A DNA stretch of 64,000 nucleotides. It comes from CAKRPJ01 sp934376955. Lineage in GTDB: Bacteria; Bacillota; Clostridia; Lachnospirales; Lachnospiraceae. The first letter of the stretch is position 1. Each line of letters opens with the position of its first letter. Positions 51,937 through 59,921 of the stretch are shown here, in pieces. The stretch covers positions 62,001 through 126,000 of the forward strand of contig CAKRPJ010000001.1 in NCBI GenBank assembly GCA_934376955.1, written 5' to 3'. The position numbers and the translations under genes were made by a program. The notes under the pieces were generated by a model. It was given only the letters and a program-made list of their open reading frames with translations. It did not search any database and was not told where the DNA came from.

Positions 51937-53277
51937 ATGCCTCTTCCCAATTGTACCGATATTCTCAACTACATGTCGCCCACCATCACATGGCAGGACA
52001 ACACCCCCTGCCGCACCACTTTCAAAGTAATTTTCACCAAGGCTCTGGCCTGCACGGTCTACCCCCGCCTTACCGCAGGCAATACCCTTACCATCCTCGG
52101 CGATGATTCCGGCCTGCAGCCTTCCACTAACCCGAATGAATCCCTTCTGTTCTTCGCCACCAATAAAGCCACCATCCCCGATTCCATCCAGGAAGTCAAG
52201 GATATCAGCGCTTATCTCTCTGATAAGTACAAAGTTTATCAGGATGCAGCCGCCCGTATCACCATCGTCCAGCCCCAGCACAACGGCGGCCTCTACAGCA
52301 GTGTTTTTTACAACCGTGTTGCCTCGGCCATGCCCCGCCTGCTGCCCTGGCTTTTCAAGGACCACCCCCTCACCTCCGATGAACTCGCTTACCTTCGCGC
52401 CCTCTCCACCCCGGATACTGGCTCGGAAACCCTCGCCCGGATGGCGGAAGCCCTTTATAACAAAACCGATCTGACCTCCAGGGCCGTAGATAAAGCAATC
52501 GAATCCCTCTTCAAAGATACCATTGACCGCCGTAAAACGGATCTCAAGCAGTCAATTGAAAGTCTTTACCGTGATCTGAAAGAAACCCGCGCCCGTATCT
52601 CGGAAATTTTTACCAGAATCACCAGCATCAACTGTGAGCTGACCGGCCTTGACTCCAAAGATGAATCCACCTTTATCACGGAACTCAAGGATTATCTCCA
52701 CACCCAAAAGGGTATCTTCGTCGGTACTGACAGTGAATCGCTTCTCCTCACCATCACCACATTCCTCTCCAACTATGACCCGGATGATGTCGAAACCTTT
52801 ATCTTCAACAGAGACCGCCCCTATGAGGATCTTACCGATGAAGAAGAACATGATGTCCGCATCCTTTTCCGGGCTGTGTTCATTGACCATATCTTCAAAA
52901 TCAAACTCGCTGCCACCTATAGGCTTGATTACCACTGCCATGTCACAGCCATGTCTGATACGATCAATATGAATGTCATTCAGGCTGTTCCCAACCCTCA
53001 CATCAATCATCACTCCTGCCTCGGTAACTATGAACCCATGCTGGAGGATGCCGAGGATCGCCGAGATTTTCTTGCCGCCATTGCCATCTGTCAGCAGAGC
53101 GCCAGCAGCATGAACCTTGTCGAAACCATCTCCACCAAATATTTCTTTGATGATTTCGCCACCGCCTATCACACGGATATCCCCGTCATCCTTACCGCCG
53201 CCGGTGAATCCATCACCCCCAAGCAGGCCATTGAACAGCTCAAATCCGCAAACGATTCCGTTAAGGAAGGAGAATAA
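51937..53277 (+). CDS. E2-like (ubiquitin-conjugating-type) protein
   Basis: A 446-residue protein. The C-terminal third holds an E2-like signature: N353-P-H355-I-x-x-x-S-C361-L-G-N, corresponding to the HPN...C pattern of E2 enzymes, with Cys361 as the candidate thioester residue, followed by a helical region ending YFFDDF. The N-terminal 300 residues are a strand-rich start, then a coiled coil (about 185-250), and may be an adaptor for substrate or for E1. SD AGAAAGGA. It ends 2 nt before the JAMM gene. Confidence 0.7.
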   Translation: MPLPNCTDILNYMSPTITWQDNTPCRTTFKVIFTKALACTVYPRLTAGNTLTILGDDSGLQPSTNPNESLLFFATNKATIPDSIQEVKDISAYLSDKYKVYQDAAARITIVQPQHNGGLYSSVFYNRVASAMPRLLPWLFKDHPLTSDELAYLRALSTPDTGSETLARMAEALYNKTDLTSRAVDKAIESLFKDTIDRRKTDLKQSIESLYRDLKETRARISEIFTRITSINCELTGLDSKDESTFITELKDYLHTQKGIFVGTDSESLLLTITTFLSNYDPDDVETFIFNRDRPYEDLTDEEEHDVRILFRAVFIDHIFKIKLAATYRLDYHCHVTAMSDTINMNVIQAVPNPHINHHSCLGNYEPMLEDAEDRRDFLAAIAICQQSASSMNLVETISTKYFFDDFATAYHTDIPVILTAAGESITPKQAIEQLKSANDSVKEGE

Positions 53278-53279
53278 CC

Positions 53280-54044
53280 ATGCAAGTTATCCGTATTGAT
53301 CAGACCGCTCTGGATGCCGCCATCGAACTCTATCGTCAGCAGCTCCTCGCCGGCTCTATCAAGCTCGCAAAGACCAAAGCAAAAGACAAAATCAACATCA
53401 ATTTTACCGCCGATGCCTGGGCCAAACAGTCCCGCCTCATTGATGATTTCACTTCCGAGGTCGCCTGGCACGGCCTCATGCGCCAGCTCTCTCCCACCGA
53501 GTATGAAATCTATGATATCCTCGTCTACCCCCAGCAGGTCACTGGTGTCACCGTCGAAACCGACCAGGATAAATACAACGACTGGCTGGTCTCCCAGCCC
53601 GATGAAATCTTCAACAACATCCGCTACCAGGCCCACAGCCACGTCAACATGTCCACTTCCCCTTCCGGCGTTGATGACGAAAACGAGTCCAAAATTGTCA
53701 ATAAGCTCAAGGGCAATGATTTCTACCTCTTCATGATCTGGAACAAGCGCGGCGAGTTCACCGCCCGCCTGTATGACTACGCCGCCAACAAAATCTACGA
53801 TAAAGACGATATCTCTGTTACCTACACCGATACCCTCTCCGATTTTGCCGCCACCGCTCAGTCCCTTGTCACCAAGGCTCCGCCCATCTATCACAAAACG
53901 AACCCTCCCGTCAAGCCCACCGGCGGCACCGCACCCCATGTCGTCTGGGATAATGCCGCCCACTGCTGGATGGACGATGACGGCAATTATTACGACCACT
54001 ATCCCACCTATTACGATTATCTCACCAACGGAGGTGCCTTATGA
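53280..54044 (+). CDS. JAMM/MPN-type isopeptidase
   Basis: A 254-residue protein with an exact JAMM motif: upstream E60, then H119-x-H121-x7-S129-x2-D132 (within AHSHVNMSTSPSGVDD), a zinc metalloprotease site. The following FYLFMIWNKRG strand fits the MPN fold. JAMM enzymes in bacterial Ubl operons process the Ubl C-terminus or remove conjugates. The protein has a Tyr/Asp-rich C-terminal extension. SD AAGGAGAATAACC; it overlaps the E1 gene by 4 nt. Confidence 0.88.
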   Translation: MQVIRIDQTALDAAIELYRQQLLAGSIKLAKTKAKDKININFTADAWAKQSRLIDDFTSEVAWHGLMRQLSPTEYEIYDILVYPQQVTGVTVETDQDKYNDWLVSQPDEIFNNIRYQAHSHVNMSTSPSGVDDENESKIVNKLKGNDFYLFMIWNKRGEFTARLYDYAANKIYDKDDISVTYTDTLSDFAATAQSLVTKAPPIYHKTNPPVKPTGGTAPHVVWDNAAHCWMDDDGNYYDHYPTYYDYLTNGGAL

Positions 54045-54724
54045 ATCTTGCCAAAAGCCTGGATGTCTTTTCCCCGCATGATGTCAAAGGCCGCATCCAC
54101 ATCATTGGCTGTGGTTCGGTCGGCTCCACCATCGCAGAGCTTCTTGCCCGCTATGGCCTGACCAACTTCACCCTCTATGATTTTGATACGGTTGAAAAGA
54201 AAAACATCGTCAACCAGATGTTCTTTGATCCTCAGGTCGGCCAGCCCAAAGTGGAAGCCCTCCGCGATATCCTCTGTGCCATCAATCCGGAAGCCAAAAA
54301 GGATATCCGTCTGGAATCCTCCGGTTGGAACGGCCAGCCCCTCTCCGGTTACGTTTTTCTTGCCGTGGATAACATCGAGATCCGCCAGAAAATCGTGGAT
54401 GCCAACCGCTTTAACACCTTCATTAAAGCCATGTTTGATGTCCGCACCGCCCTCTTTGATGCCCAGCTCTACGCCGCCGATTGGTCGGACCCCAATCAGG
54501 TCGCGGAATTCCGCGCCACAATGAACTTCACCCACGCCGAAGCCACCGCCCAGGTCCCCGTCTCGGCCTGCGGCACTACCCTCGGTGTTGCCCCCACGGT
54601 TCGCGCTGCCGCCTGCTATACCGTCACCAACTTCCAAAACTTCATCAAAAAAGGCGAGCTGATCCACACCGGCCTCTCCGCCCCTTTCAACCTCCAGGGT
54701 GAATCCGCATTCCTCGGTTTGTAA
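54041..54724 (+). CDS. E1-like ThiF/UBA-type adenylating enzyme
   Basis: A 227-residue protein with a Rossmann GxGxxG (G23-C-G25-x-x-G28), the acidic nucleotide-binding segment YDFD (46-49), and N55-x-x-N58-Q59 where the canonical E1 has NxxRQ; the Arg is replaced. VGQPKVEAL (66-74) and FLAVDN (about 109-114) follow. Cys177 in SACGTTLG is a candidate transthiolation Cys. It would adenylate the Ubl C-terminus and pass it to E2. It is the last gene of the four-gene module. Confidence 0.85.
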   Translation: MNLAKSLDVFSPHDVKGRIHIIGCGSVGSTIAELLARYGLTNFTLYDFDTVEKKNIVNQMFFDPQVGQPKVEALRDILCAINPEAKKDIRLESSGWNGQPLSGYVFLAVDNIEIRQKIVDANRFNTFIKAMFDVRTALFDAQLYAADWSDPNQVAEFRATMNFTHAEATAQVPVSACGTTLGVAPTVRAAACYTVTNFQNFIKKGELIHTGLSAPFNLQGESAFLGL

Positions 54725-55136
54725 CCCTGTCGTCTTAGCATTCCATTAAATTTCGTTTGTGTTGTATACTGTAAGCTTTTTTTTTCGCTTCAGGCTCTTC
54801 GGTTATATCCAAGAGCACGAATTTGTTACCCCGACCCACCCCACTCCCGACCCTCGGACCGGTGGCCAGCCCGACTTCAGGTAGGAATCTGTGGCAGCGT
54901 CCAAGACTATGGGTCAACGACCACAGGGCAGAAAACCCCTAAGAGCAATGAAATTCGCCCATCACGAGAAAATGTTAGCACAAAGGCTCATCAGAATCAG
55001 ACATCAGCTCATCAAAACCAGGCATCAGCTCATCACCCCAAGGGTATTCCCAGCCGAATTCAGAGCTCGCAGTGGACTCAGCAGCCTCCATCTCCCATCA
55101 GAACACAAACACAACCCTCACATAAGGAGCACTCAC
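54725..55136 (+). other. Noncoding region upstream of the reverse transcriptase
   Basis: 412 nt without a gene. It holds hairpin element A, a C-rich segment (about 54830-54880) and the tandem CATCAGCTCATCA (55002 and 55023, 21 nt apart). Retron RNAs lie in just this position relative to their reverse transcriptase, so most of this interval is a candidate template RNA. Confidence 0.55.
54794..54830 (+). ncRNA. Covarying hairpin element, copy A
   Basis: GCTCTT, bulged C, GG-TTATAT-CC, AAGAGC, followed by GAATTTGTTACC. The loop CGGTTATATCC and the 3' GAATTTGTT are shared with copies B and C; the outer stem pairs differ but remain paired. Confidence 0.75.
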
Positions 55137-56327
55137 ATGGTTTACATCACTTATAACTGCCCGGAACGTTTCCGGGAAATGACGTTTGAAGAACTCCTCC
55201 GCGGGGATTTCAACCTCGCCAACCTTTCCACCGGCGGCCACGGTGCTACCCGTACCGTCATCTGCAACAAAGTTCCTCCCCGCATCATGCGTATCACCAA
55301 GGTGGAACAAATGATCCTCCAGCTTCAGGCGTTCAACCAGCAGTATGAATCCCTTCGCCTCACCACTCCCCGTTCCAGCCTGTACAACCATTTTTCCATC
55401 CCCAAAGCTTCCGGCGGCCTCCGTTGGATCGATGCCCCCAACCCCGACTTAATGAAAGCCCTCAAGGAACTCAAAACCCTCTTCCAGTCCTGGATGTTTG
55501 CCGACCACCACACCTGCGCCTTCGCCTATGTCGAGGATCGCAGCGCCCTCTCCGCCGCCAAACGTCACCAAAAGTTCAATGCCTGGTGGTACGCCCACTT
55601 TGATTTCCACGGCTTCTTCCCTTCCACCACGCCGGAGTTTGTCCTTTCCCAGTTTGAACTCATTTATCCCTTCAACCTCATCCTCGCCAGCCCCACCGGC
55701 CACGCGGAACTGCTCAAGGCTCTCGACCTCTGCTTCCTTAACGGAGCACTGCCGCAGGGCACCCCCATCTCCCCGCTCATCACCAACATCATGATGATCC
55801 CCTTTGACCACACCTTCGCCAAGGCCGTCAATCATTTTGAATCTGGCAAGCGTAACCCGGACGGGACCCCCATCACCGACCGCCTCTGCTACACCCGCTA
55901 CGCCGATGATATCGAGGTTTCCTGCAAAGTTATCTTCAATTATCACGCCGTCGAGCGCCTCATCGTCCAGCTTCTCTCCCAAATGAACGCCCCCTTCACC
56001 CTCAATGAAAAGAAAACCCAGTTCCACTCCCGCGCCGGCCGCAACTGGATTCTTGGCGTCATGCTCAATAAGGATAACCAAATCACAGTCGGCTACCGCA
56101 AAAATAAAATCTTCAAAGCCACCATTGATACTTACTTCCGCGATAAACAAAAGGGCAAAAAGTGGCCGGATGAAGACCTTCAGTCCTTCCAGGGCAACAT
56201 TACCTGGTTCAAGGATGTCCAGCCCGATACCACCAAATACATTATCCAAAAGTATAACGCCAAATATGGCCTTGACCTTGAATCCTGTATCAAGGCCGAT
56301 CTCGCCCCGCCCAGCGTAACCGCATAA
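55137..56327 (+). CDS. Reverse transcriptase (retron/DGR-like)
   Basis: A 396-residue protein with RT motifs in order: SIPKASGGLRWIDAP (fingers), AYVEDRSALSAAKRHQ, the first catalytic Asp D156 in FDFHGFFPS, LPQGTPISPLITNI, and the polymerase box Y255-A-D257-D258 within YTRYADDIEVS. NWILGVMLN and YRKNKIFKATID belong to the thumb side. The length suits retron-like or orphan phage RTs. There is no maturase or endonuclease domain and no nearby variable target with a template repeat, which argues against a group II intron or a classic DGR. SD AAGGAG. Confidence 0.88.
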   Translation: MVYITYNCPERFREMTFEELLRGDFNLANLSTGGHGATRTVICNKVPPRIMRITKVEQMILQLQAFNQQYESLRLTTPRSSLYNHFSIPKASGGLRWIDAPNPDLMKALKELKTLFQSWMFADHHTCAFAYVEDRSALSAAKRHQKFNAWWYAHFDFHGFFPSTTPEFVLSQFELIYPFNLILASPTGHAELLKALDLCFLNGALPQGTPISPLITNIMMIPFDHTFAKAVNHFESGKRNPDGTPITDRLCYTRYADDIEVSCKVIFNYHAVERLIVQLLSQMNAPFTLNEKKTQFHSRAGRNWILGVMLNKDNQITVGYRKNKIFKATIDTYFRDKQKGKKWPDEDLQSFQGNITWFKDVQPDTTKYIIQKYNAKYGLDLESCIKADLAPPSVTA

Positions 56328-56885
56328 TCCCAAAAAAATCAATTTGTTTCAAAGGTAAAGTTTTGTTTTGATTTCTGTTTAAGTCAAAGCCAAACACCCT
56401 CCGGTTATATCCGAGGGTTTGAATTTGTTCCCCTGTCCCACCCCCTGAAGGTGACCCACTAGCGTCGGAGCAAGGACCGCATCCAGTCCTGAACTCTTAA
56501 ATACACGGCGGGTTGCCTCACGACGCATCAGCAAGGACGAACCAATGCACTAAATCCAGCAGAATAAGCGAGCAACATCGGTGGAAGCACCAATCTAACT
56601 CAGAAGATCAGTCACCACCACCTTCAGGTTCCACCGGCTGCCTCTCATCAGCTTTCACAAATTGATTTTTGTTTTTCTCCATTCCGCCCCATGGTTCCGG
56701 GGCATTCCCAGGCGCTTCAGCTGTTTCTTCCTTTCTTAGCAGCTCGTTGCGCCCCTTGTTCGTGCGCCTGGTAAACGCACGGTCATGGTTTTACTTTCCT
56801 TTCGCTGGGCCTCCGGCCATCCTAATGGTTGGAGCGCCTGGTAATACCCCGGAACCCGCTTGCATAACGAATTCAGGTGATTTTT
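56328..56885 (+). other. Noncoding region downstream of the reverse transcriptase
   Basis: 558 nt with hairpin copy B near its start, then a C-rich segment and sequence resembling region A in composition (for example CTCATCAGC near 56645). The 11-mer GCGCCTGGTAA occurs at about 56765 and 56838. A plus-strand frame at 56669-56950 is not accepted. Confidence 0.5.
56396..56432 (+). ncRNA. Covarying hairpin element, copy B
   Basis: ACCCTC, bulged C, GG-TTATAT-CC, GAGGGT, followed by GAATTTGTTCCCC. Compared with copies A and C, two inner pairs change from T-A to C-G on both sides while the loop is unchanged. Confidence 0.75.
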
Positions 56886-57176
56886 ATGAAACTTATCTCC
56901 CCCGGCTCACGGGTCAAATTCTATACCGTAGGACCAGTTATCAGCCCTGATCGCAACCCCCTGAAAACTAAATTTCAAATCATCTATCTTTCCGGCACCG
57001 TCCATGAAGATAACGGTAGCTACGTCACCGTCTGGACCGATGATTCCCGCACCTTCCATGTCCCCCATGAATACATCACCGAAATCCAGGACCCCAACGA
57101 TTCCTTTGCCTATAAGTCCCCCAACCTCGTACCCTCGTCTACCGTTTCTTTTGATGAAATTATTTCTGTCCTCTAA
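56886..57176 (+). CDS. SFDDLL-family protein 1
   Basis: ATG at 56886 after CAGGTGATTTTT; 96 residues. An SH3-like start (PGSRVKFYTVGP), strand-rich middle and the family tail STVSFDEIISVL. Its tail is one of the most diverged of the array. The same AGGTGAT leader occurs before the next two genes. The function is unknown. Confidence 0.7.
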   Translation: MKLISPGSRVKFYTVGPVISPDRNPLKTKFQIIYLSGTVHEDNGSYVTVWTDDSRTFHVPHEYITEIQDPNDSFAYKSPNLVPSSTVSFDEIISVL

Positions 57177-57194
57177 TTCATACAGGTGATTCTT

Positions 57195-57455
57195 ATGGAC
57201 CCTTATTACATTCAACCCGGCACTCCCGTCTATTTTGAAATCATAACGCTACATGGCGCAGCCCATCGTACCCTTCACGGCTTTGTCCAATCTGATACTG
57301 GCGTTTATGTCACCGTTATTGTCCCCAGTATGAATAACAAAACATTTGTCGCCACCCATTCCGCTCTTACTTATGACGATACCCCCGAAGCAGTCACCAC
57401 CGCTCTCGTACCTCCCCCAACGATCTCTTTTGACCAGCTTCTCCAAAGCAGGTGA
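57195..57455 (+). CDS. SFDDLL-family protein 2
   Basis: ATG at 57195 after CAGGTGATTCTT; 86 residues. The GTPVYFEI strand replaces the GDxVxI motif of its relatives; the tail is PTISFDQLLQSR. The tail codons CAAAGCAGGTGATTC include the SD of the next gene. Confidence 0.65.
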   Translation: MDPYYIQPGTPVYFEIITLHGAAHRTLHGFVQSDTGVYVTVIVPSMNNKTFVATHSALTYDDTPEAVTTALVPPPTISFDQLLQSR

Positions 57456-57461
57456 TTCCTC

Positions 57462-57758
57462 ATGTCCCCTTTCCTCCCCGGCTATGAACCTGGCACCTGG
57501 GTCGAAATCATTTCTCCACACGAAATGCTTCGCTCCCTTCAGTATGATTACGGCACCACTTTCACCCTCACCGATTCTCTCCCCTATGAGCCTATTCTTG
57601 GCAAGCAGGGCAAGATCGTTGCCATCCTTGGCAAATCCGGCCTTCTCCGCCTCTACTTTCCTCACAACGATTCCTACCACATCATCCCGTGCAGCATGAT
57701 CTCCCGCACCATCCCCGCTCCGTATCTCAGCTTTGATTCTCTTATCGCAAACCTCTAA
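57462..57758 (+). CDS. SFDDLL-family protein 3
   Basis: ATG at 57462 after CAGGTGATTCCTC; 98 residues. Starts PGYEPGTWVEIISP (GTxVEI equals the GDxVxI strand) and ends PYLSFDSLIANL. All three AGGTGAT-led genes are short members of the array. Confidence 0.65.
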   Translation: MSPFLPGYEPGTWVEIISPHEMLRSLQYDYGTTFTLTDSLPYEPILGKQGKIVAILGKSGLLRLYFPHNDSYHIIPCSMISRTIPAPYLSFDSLIANL

Positions 57759-57783
57759 CCCCATCACAGAAAGGAAGCTTACC

Positions 57784-58146
57784 ATGAACCCTACCTATAA
57801 CGTTGGCGATGTTGTCCAAATCATCTCCGAAGAAGAAGTTCGTTCCCATCCTACGGATAGGTTCGGCGATTTTATTCTTATCCCTTTCCCTTACGGCGCA
57901 GATGATTCTTTTCACAGATATAAACTTCCTATTTGCAGCTGTCCGGCTGTCATTACCGGCATTTCCAAAAGCAACGGAAAGAACCGATACGAGCTCACCC
58001 CTCTCTTCGCTGAAGATAAAACTGTTTTCCCCTGGGATGACTGGTTCTTCTCCGCCGCTGAATTTCACCCTCATATCGTTTCTCCGTCCCCAGTTTCATT
58101 CCCTTCCATTTCCTTCGATGATCTTCTGAAAGGAGCCGCGCAATGA
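57784..58146 (+). CDS. SFDDLL-family protein 4
   Basis: ATG at 57784 after GAAAGGAAG; 120 residues. YNVGDVVQIISEEE near the start, a Cys pair at mid-protein, an FSAAEF segment and the tail SISFDDLLKGAAQ. The last codons (CTGAAAGGAGCC) carry the SD of the next gene, whose ATG overlaps this stop. Confidence 0.75.
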   Translation: MNPTYNVGDVVQIISEEEVRSHPTDRFGDFILIPFPYGADDSFHRYKLPICSCPAVITGISKSNGKNRYELTPLFAEDKTVFPWDDWFFSAAEFHPHIVSPSPVSFPSISFDDLLKGAAQ

Positions 58147-58511
58147 ATTTTCCCACCTACCCCGTTGGCACCCTCGTTCAAATCATTTCTGCCGCAGAGT
58201 TTGACGCTCTTCCCAAAGATAATGCTGGCCGTGCGCGGTTTCCCGATCCCCTTTCTAATGGTAACGCAGATTATATGTCCCCTAAACGCCGTTCTCTTTG
58301 TGGCAGCATCATGCAAATTGATTGTAATTTTGGCCTTTCTGACTTTTACCTCTTAAAACCCTACGATCTCTCCACTGCTGTCGATCCCTCCGCCGCTGCC
58401 AAATTCTCTTGGAACACCGATTTTTTCACCCCCAATGAATTCCACCCTTATGATACCCCGGTTCCCGTTTTCCCTGTTTCCTTTGACGATTTCCTGAAAG
58501 GAGGCATTTGA
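58143..58511 (+). CDS. SFDDLL-family protein 5
   Basis: 122 residues, start overlapping the previous stop by 4 nt. PVGTLVQIISAAEF near the start, FTPNEFHP before the tail, which reads VSFDDFLKGGI; KGG is encoded by AAAGGAGGC, the SD of the next gene. It is most similar to protein 4. Confidence 0.75.
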   Translation: MNFPTYPVGTLVQIISAAEFDALPKDNAGRARFPDPLSNGNADYMSPKRRSLCGSIMQIDCNFGLSDFYLLKPYDLSTAVDPSAAAKFSWNTDFFTPNEFHPYDTPVPVFPVSFDDFLKGGI

Positions 58512-58877
58512 ATGCCAGCCCCCTACCCCACCTACCACGTCGGTGATCGCGTTATCGTCCGCACCTGGGATTCCATGATGGAAGAATACGGCTCCGATCC
58601 TTACGGTGGTATCGCTGTTCTTCCCAATAAACTTTCTTTTGTTCTTGGCATGAAACCTTTCTGCGGCAAAGAGTTTATTGTTGCCAGAATAATTCATGAT
58701 AAAGATCTTCCTGATGAACCCACTTATTTTCTCAATTATTCACCGGATGTTTATGTAGACCTTAATGATGGTGATTCTCCTCGCGGTTGGTTTTTCACCT
58801 CCGCCATGCTCCTCCCCGCAACCCTCCCCCATGAACCCACTATTACCTTCGATGATTTACTTCAAGGAGTCCAATAA
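58512..58877 (+). CDS. SFDDLL-family protein 6
   Basis: 121 residues, starting directly after the previous stop. HVGDRVIVRTWDSMMEEYG gives the family core motif GDxVxIRxWDxM. FCGKEFIVARI and FTSAMLLP follow; the tail is ITFDDLLQGVQ. Confidence 0.75.
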   Translation: MPAPYPTYHVGDRVIVRTWDSMMEEYGSDPYGGIAVLPNKLSFVLGMKPFCGKEFIVARIIHDKDLPDEPTYFLNYSPDVYVDLNDGDSPRGWFFTSAMLLPATLPHEPTITFDDLLQGVQ

Positions 58878-58879
58878 CT

Positions 58880-59215
58880 ATGGATACTGTCTTTAACTCC
58901 AATCACTATCCTACCTACAACGTCGGAGATAAAGTTACTATTCGCCAATGGGATGATATGGAATCCGAATTTGGTTTGGACGAATATGGTGGAATCAAAG
59001 TCCCAAAAGCTTTCACAAAGTATATGAAACAATATTGCGGGCAGACACTCCCCATTGTTCATGTAACCCGCCATGCACCTCCATTTTTTGATTCTTATCA
59101 TCTCGAAGGTAGTGCAGTGATTTTTTCTTCCCCCATGTTTGAACAATCTTATCCCACAGTTGTCTGCGCCTCCACTCTCTCCTTCGATGATTTATTGAAA
59201 GGAGCTACCTCATGA
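58880..59215 (+). CDS. SFDDLL-family protein 7
   Basis: 111 residues. VGDKVTIRQWDDMESEFGLDEYG and YCGQTLPIV are nearly identical to protein 9 at 63132-63467, including a 49 nt stretch without change (58943-58991 and 63192-63240). The tail is LSFDDLLKGATS. A recent duplication or gene conversion between the two is likely. Confidence 0.78.
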   Translation: MDTVFNSNHYPTYNVGDKVTIRQWDDMESEFGLDEYGGIKVPKAFTKYMKQYCGQTLPIVHVTRHAPPFFDSYHLEGSAVIFSSPMFEQSYPTVVCASTLSFDDLLKGATS

Positions 59216-59397
59216 GCTTTTATTCTGAACTCAATCAGGATATCTGTTTCTGCATGTCCAAATGTCAAAACAAATCCTGTCCCCGTCACCCAGTTCATAT
59301 CAACTGGCAAATTCCCAAGCATAAATACTACGGCGCTTCCATGGCCGATTTTGCCAACCACACCCCTCCGTGTCCCAACTATCAACCTCAAAAATAA
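59212..59397 (+). CDS. Small Cys/His-rich protein
   Basis: 61 residues, start overlapping the previous stop. CFCMSKCxxxxCPRHP (about 12-26) and a final Cys suggest a small metal site. It closes this part of the array and lacks the SFDDLL tail. The function is unknown. Confidence 0.65.
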   Translation: MSFYSELNQDICFCMSKCQNKSCPRHPVHINWQIPKHKYYGASMADFANHTPPCPNYQPQK

Positions 59398-59703
59398 AAC
59401 AGTCTAACAAGGTATAGAATCATTTGCTGATTATATTTCAGTTCATGTTTTCACTCTTCGGTTATATCCAAGAGTTCGAATTTGTTACCGCCTCCCCCTC
59501 CTGGATCATGGGCGCCTTCTGCAGACCACGCGCCTCCATACGGTTTCGAGATGTCATCAAAAGATTCGTCGCAATACCAAAATCTACGTTAATACGTCCT
59601 TCGCAAACCCGACCTCAGATCCACCCAAGAAGACCGTTTCCCCACCAGCTTGTTCCCTGTTTTATTTTGAATCTATTTTTACCATCAGAAAGGATCAACC
59701 ATT
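59398..59703 (+). other. Noncoding region with hairpin copy C
   Basis: 306 nt without a gene, holding hairpin copy C at 59453-59475 and then C-rich, weakly structured sequence like regions A and B. No terminator with a T-run is visible. Confidence 0.5.
59453..59490 (+). ncRNA. Covarying hairpin element, copy C
   Basis: ACTCTT, bulged C, GG-TTATAT-CC, AAGAGT, followed by TCGAATTTGTTACCG. The outermost pair is A-T here and in copy B but G-C in copy A. Confidence 0.75.
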
Positions 59704-59859
59704 ATGACCAAACTTACCTACACCCTCGCTATCATCAACGGTACTGTCTGCTATGAATGCCAGCCCTCCACCCCACACGCCTTCTATTCGGGCGGCGGCT
59801 GGTTCGCCCCGTTCTGCACCGTCCTCGAACTTACCCGCAAAAATACCGCCAAAGCATAA
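59704..59859 (+). CDS. Small protein, 51 residues
   Basis: ATG at 59704 after AGAAAGGATCAACC. A strand start (MTKLTYTLAIING), Cys pair, Gly-rich turn (YSGGGWFAPF) and a basic end. The function is unknown. Confidence 0.6.
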   Translation: MTKLTYTLAIINGTVCYECQPSTPHAFYSGGGWFAPFCTVLELTRKNTAKA

Positions 59860-59921
59860 CAAATATCCAATATCCATTTATCCCATATCATCTCATTTCA
59901 ATTCAGAAAGGAACTTTCAAA

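Noticed and set aside
55137..56327. RT as a group II intron maturase
   Set aside because: No maturase X or HNH domain, and no domain V-like hairpin (AGC...GUU) was seen just downstream.
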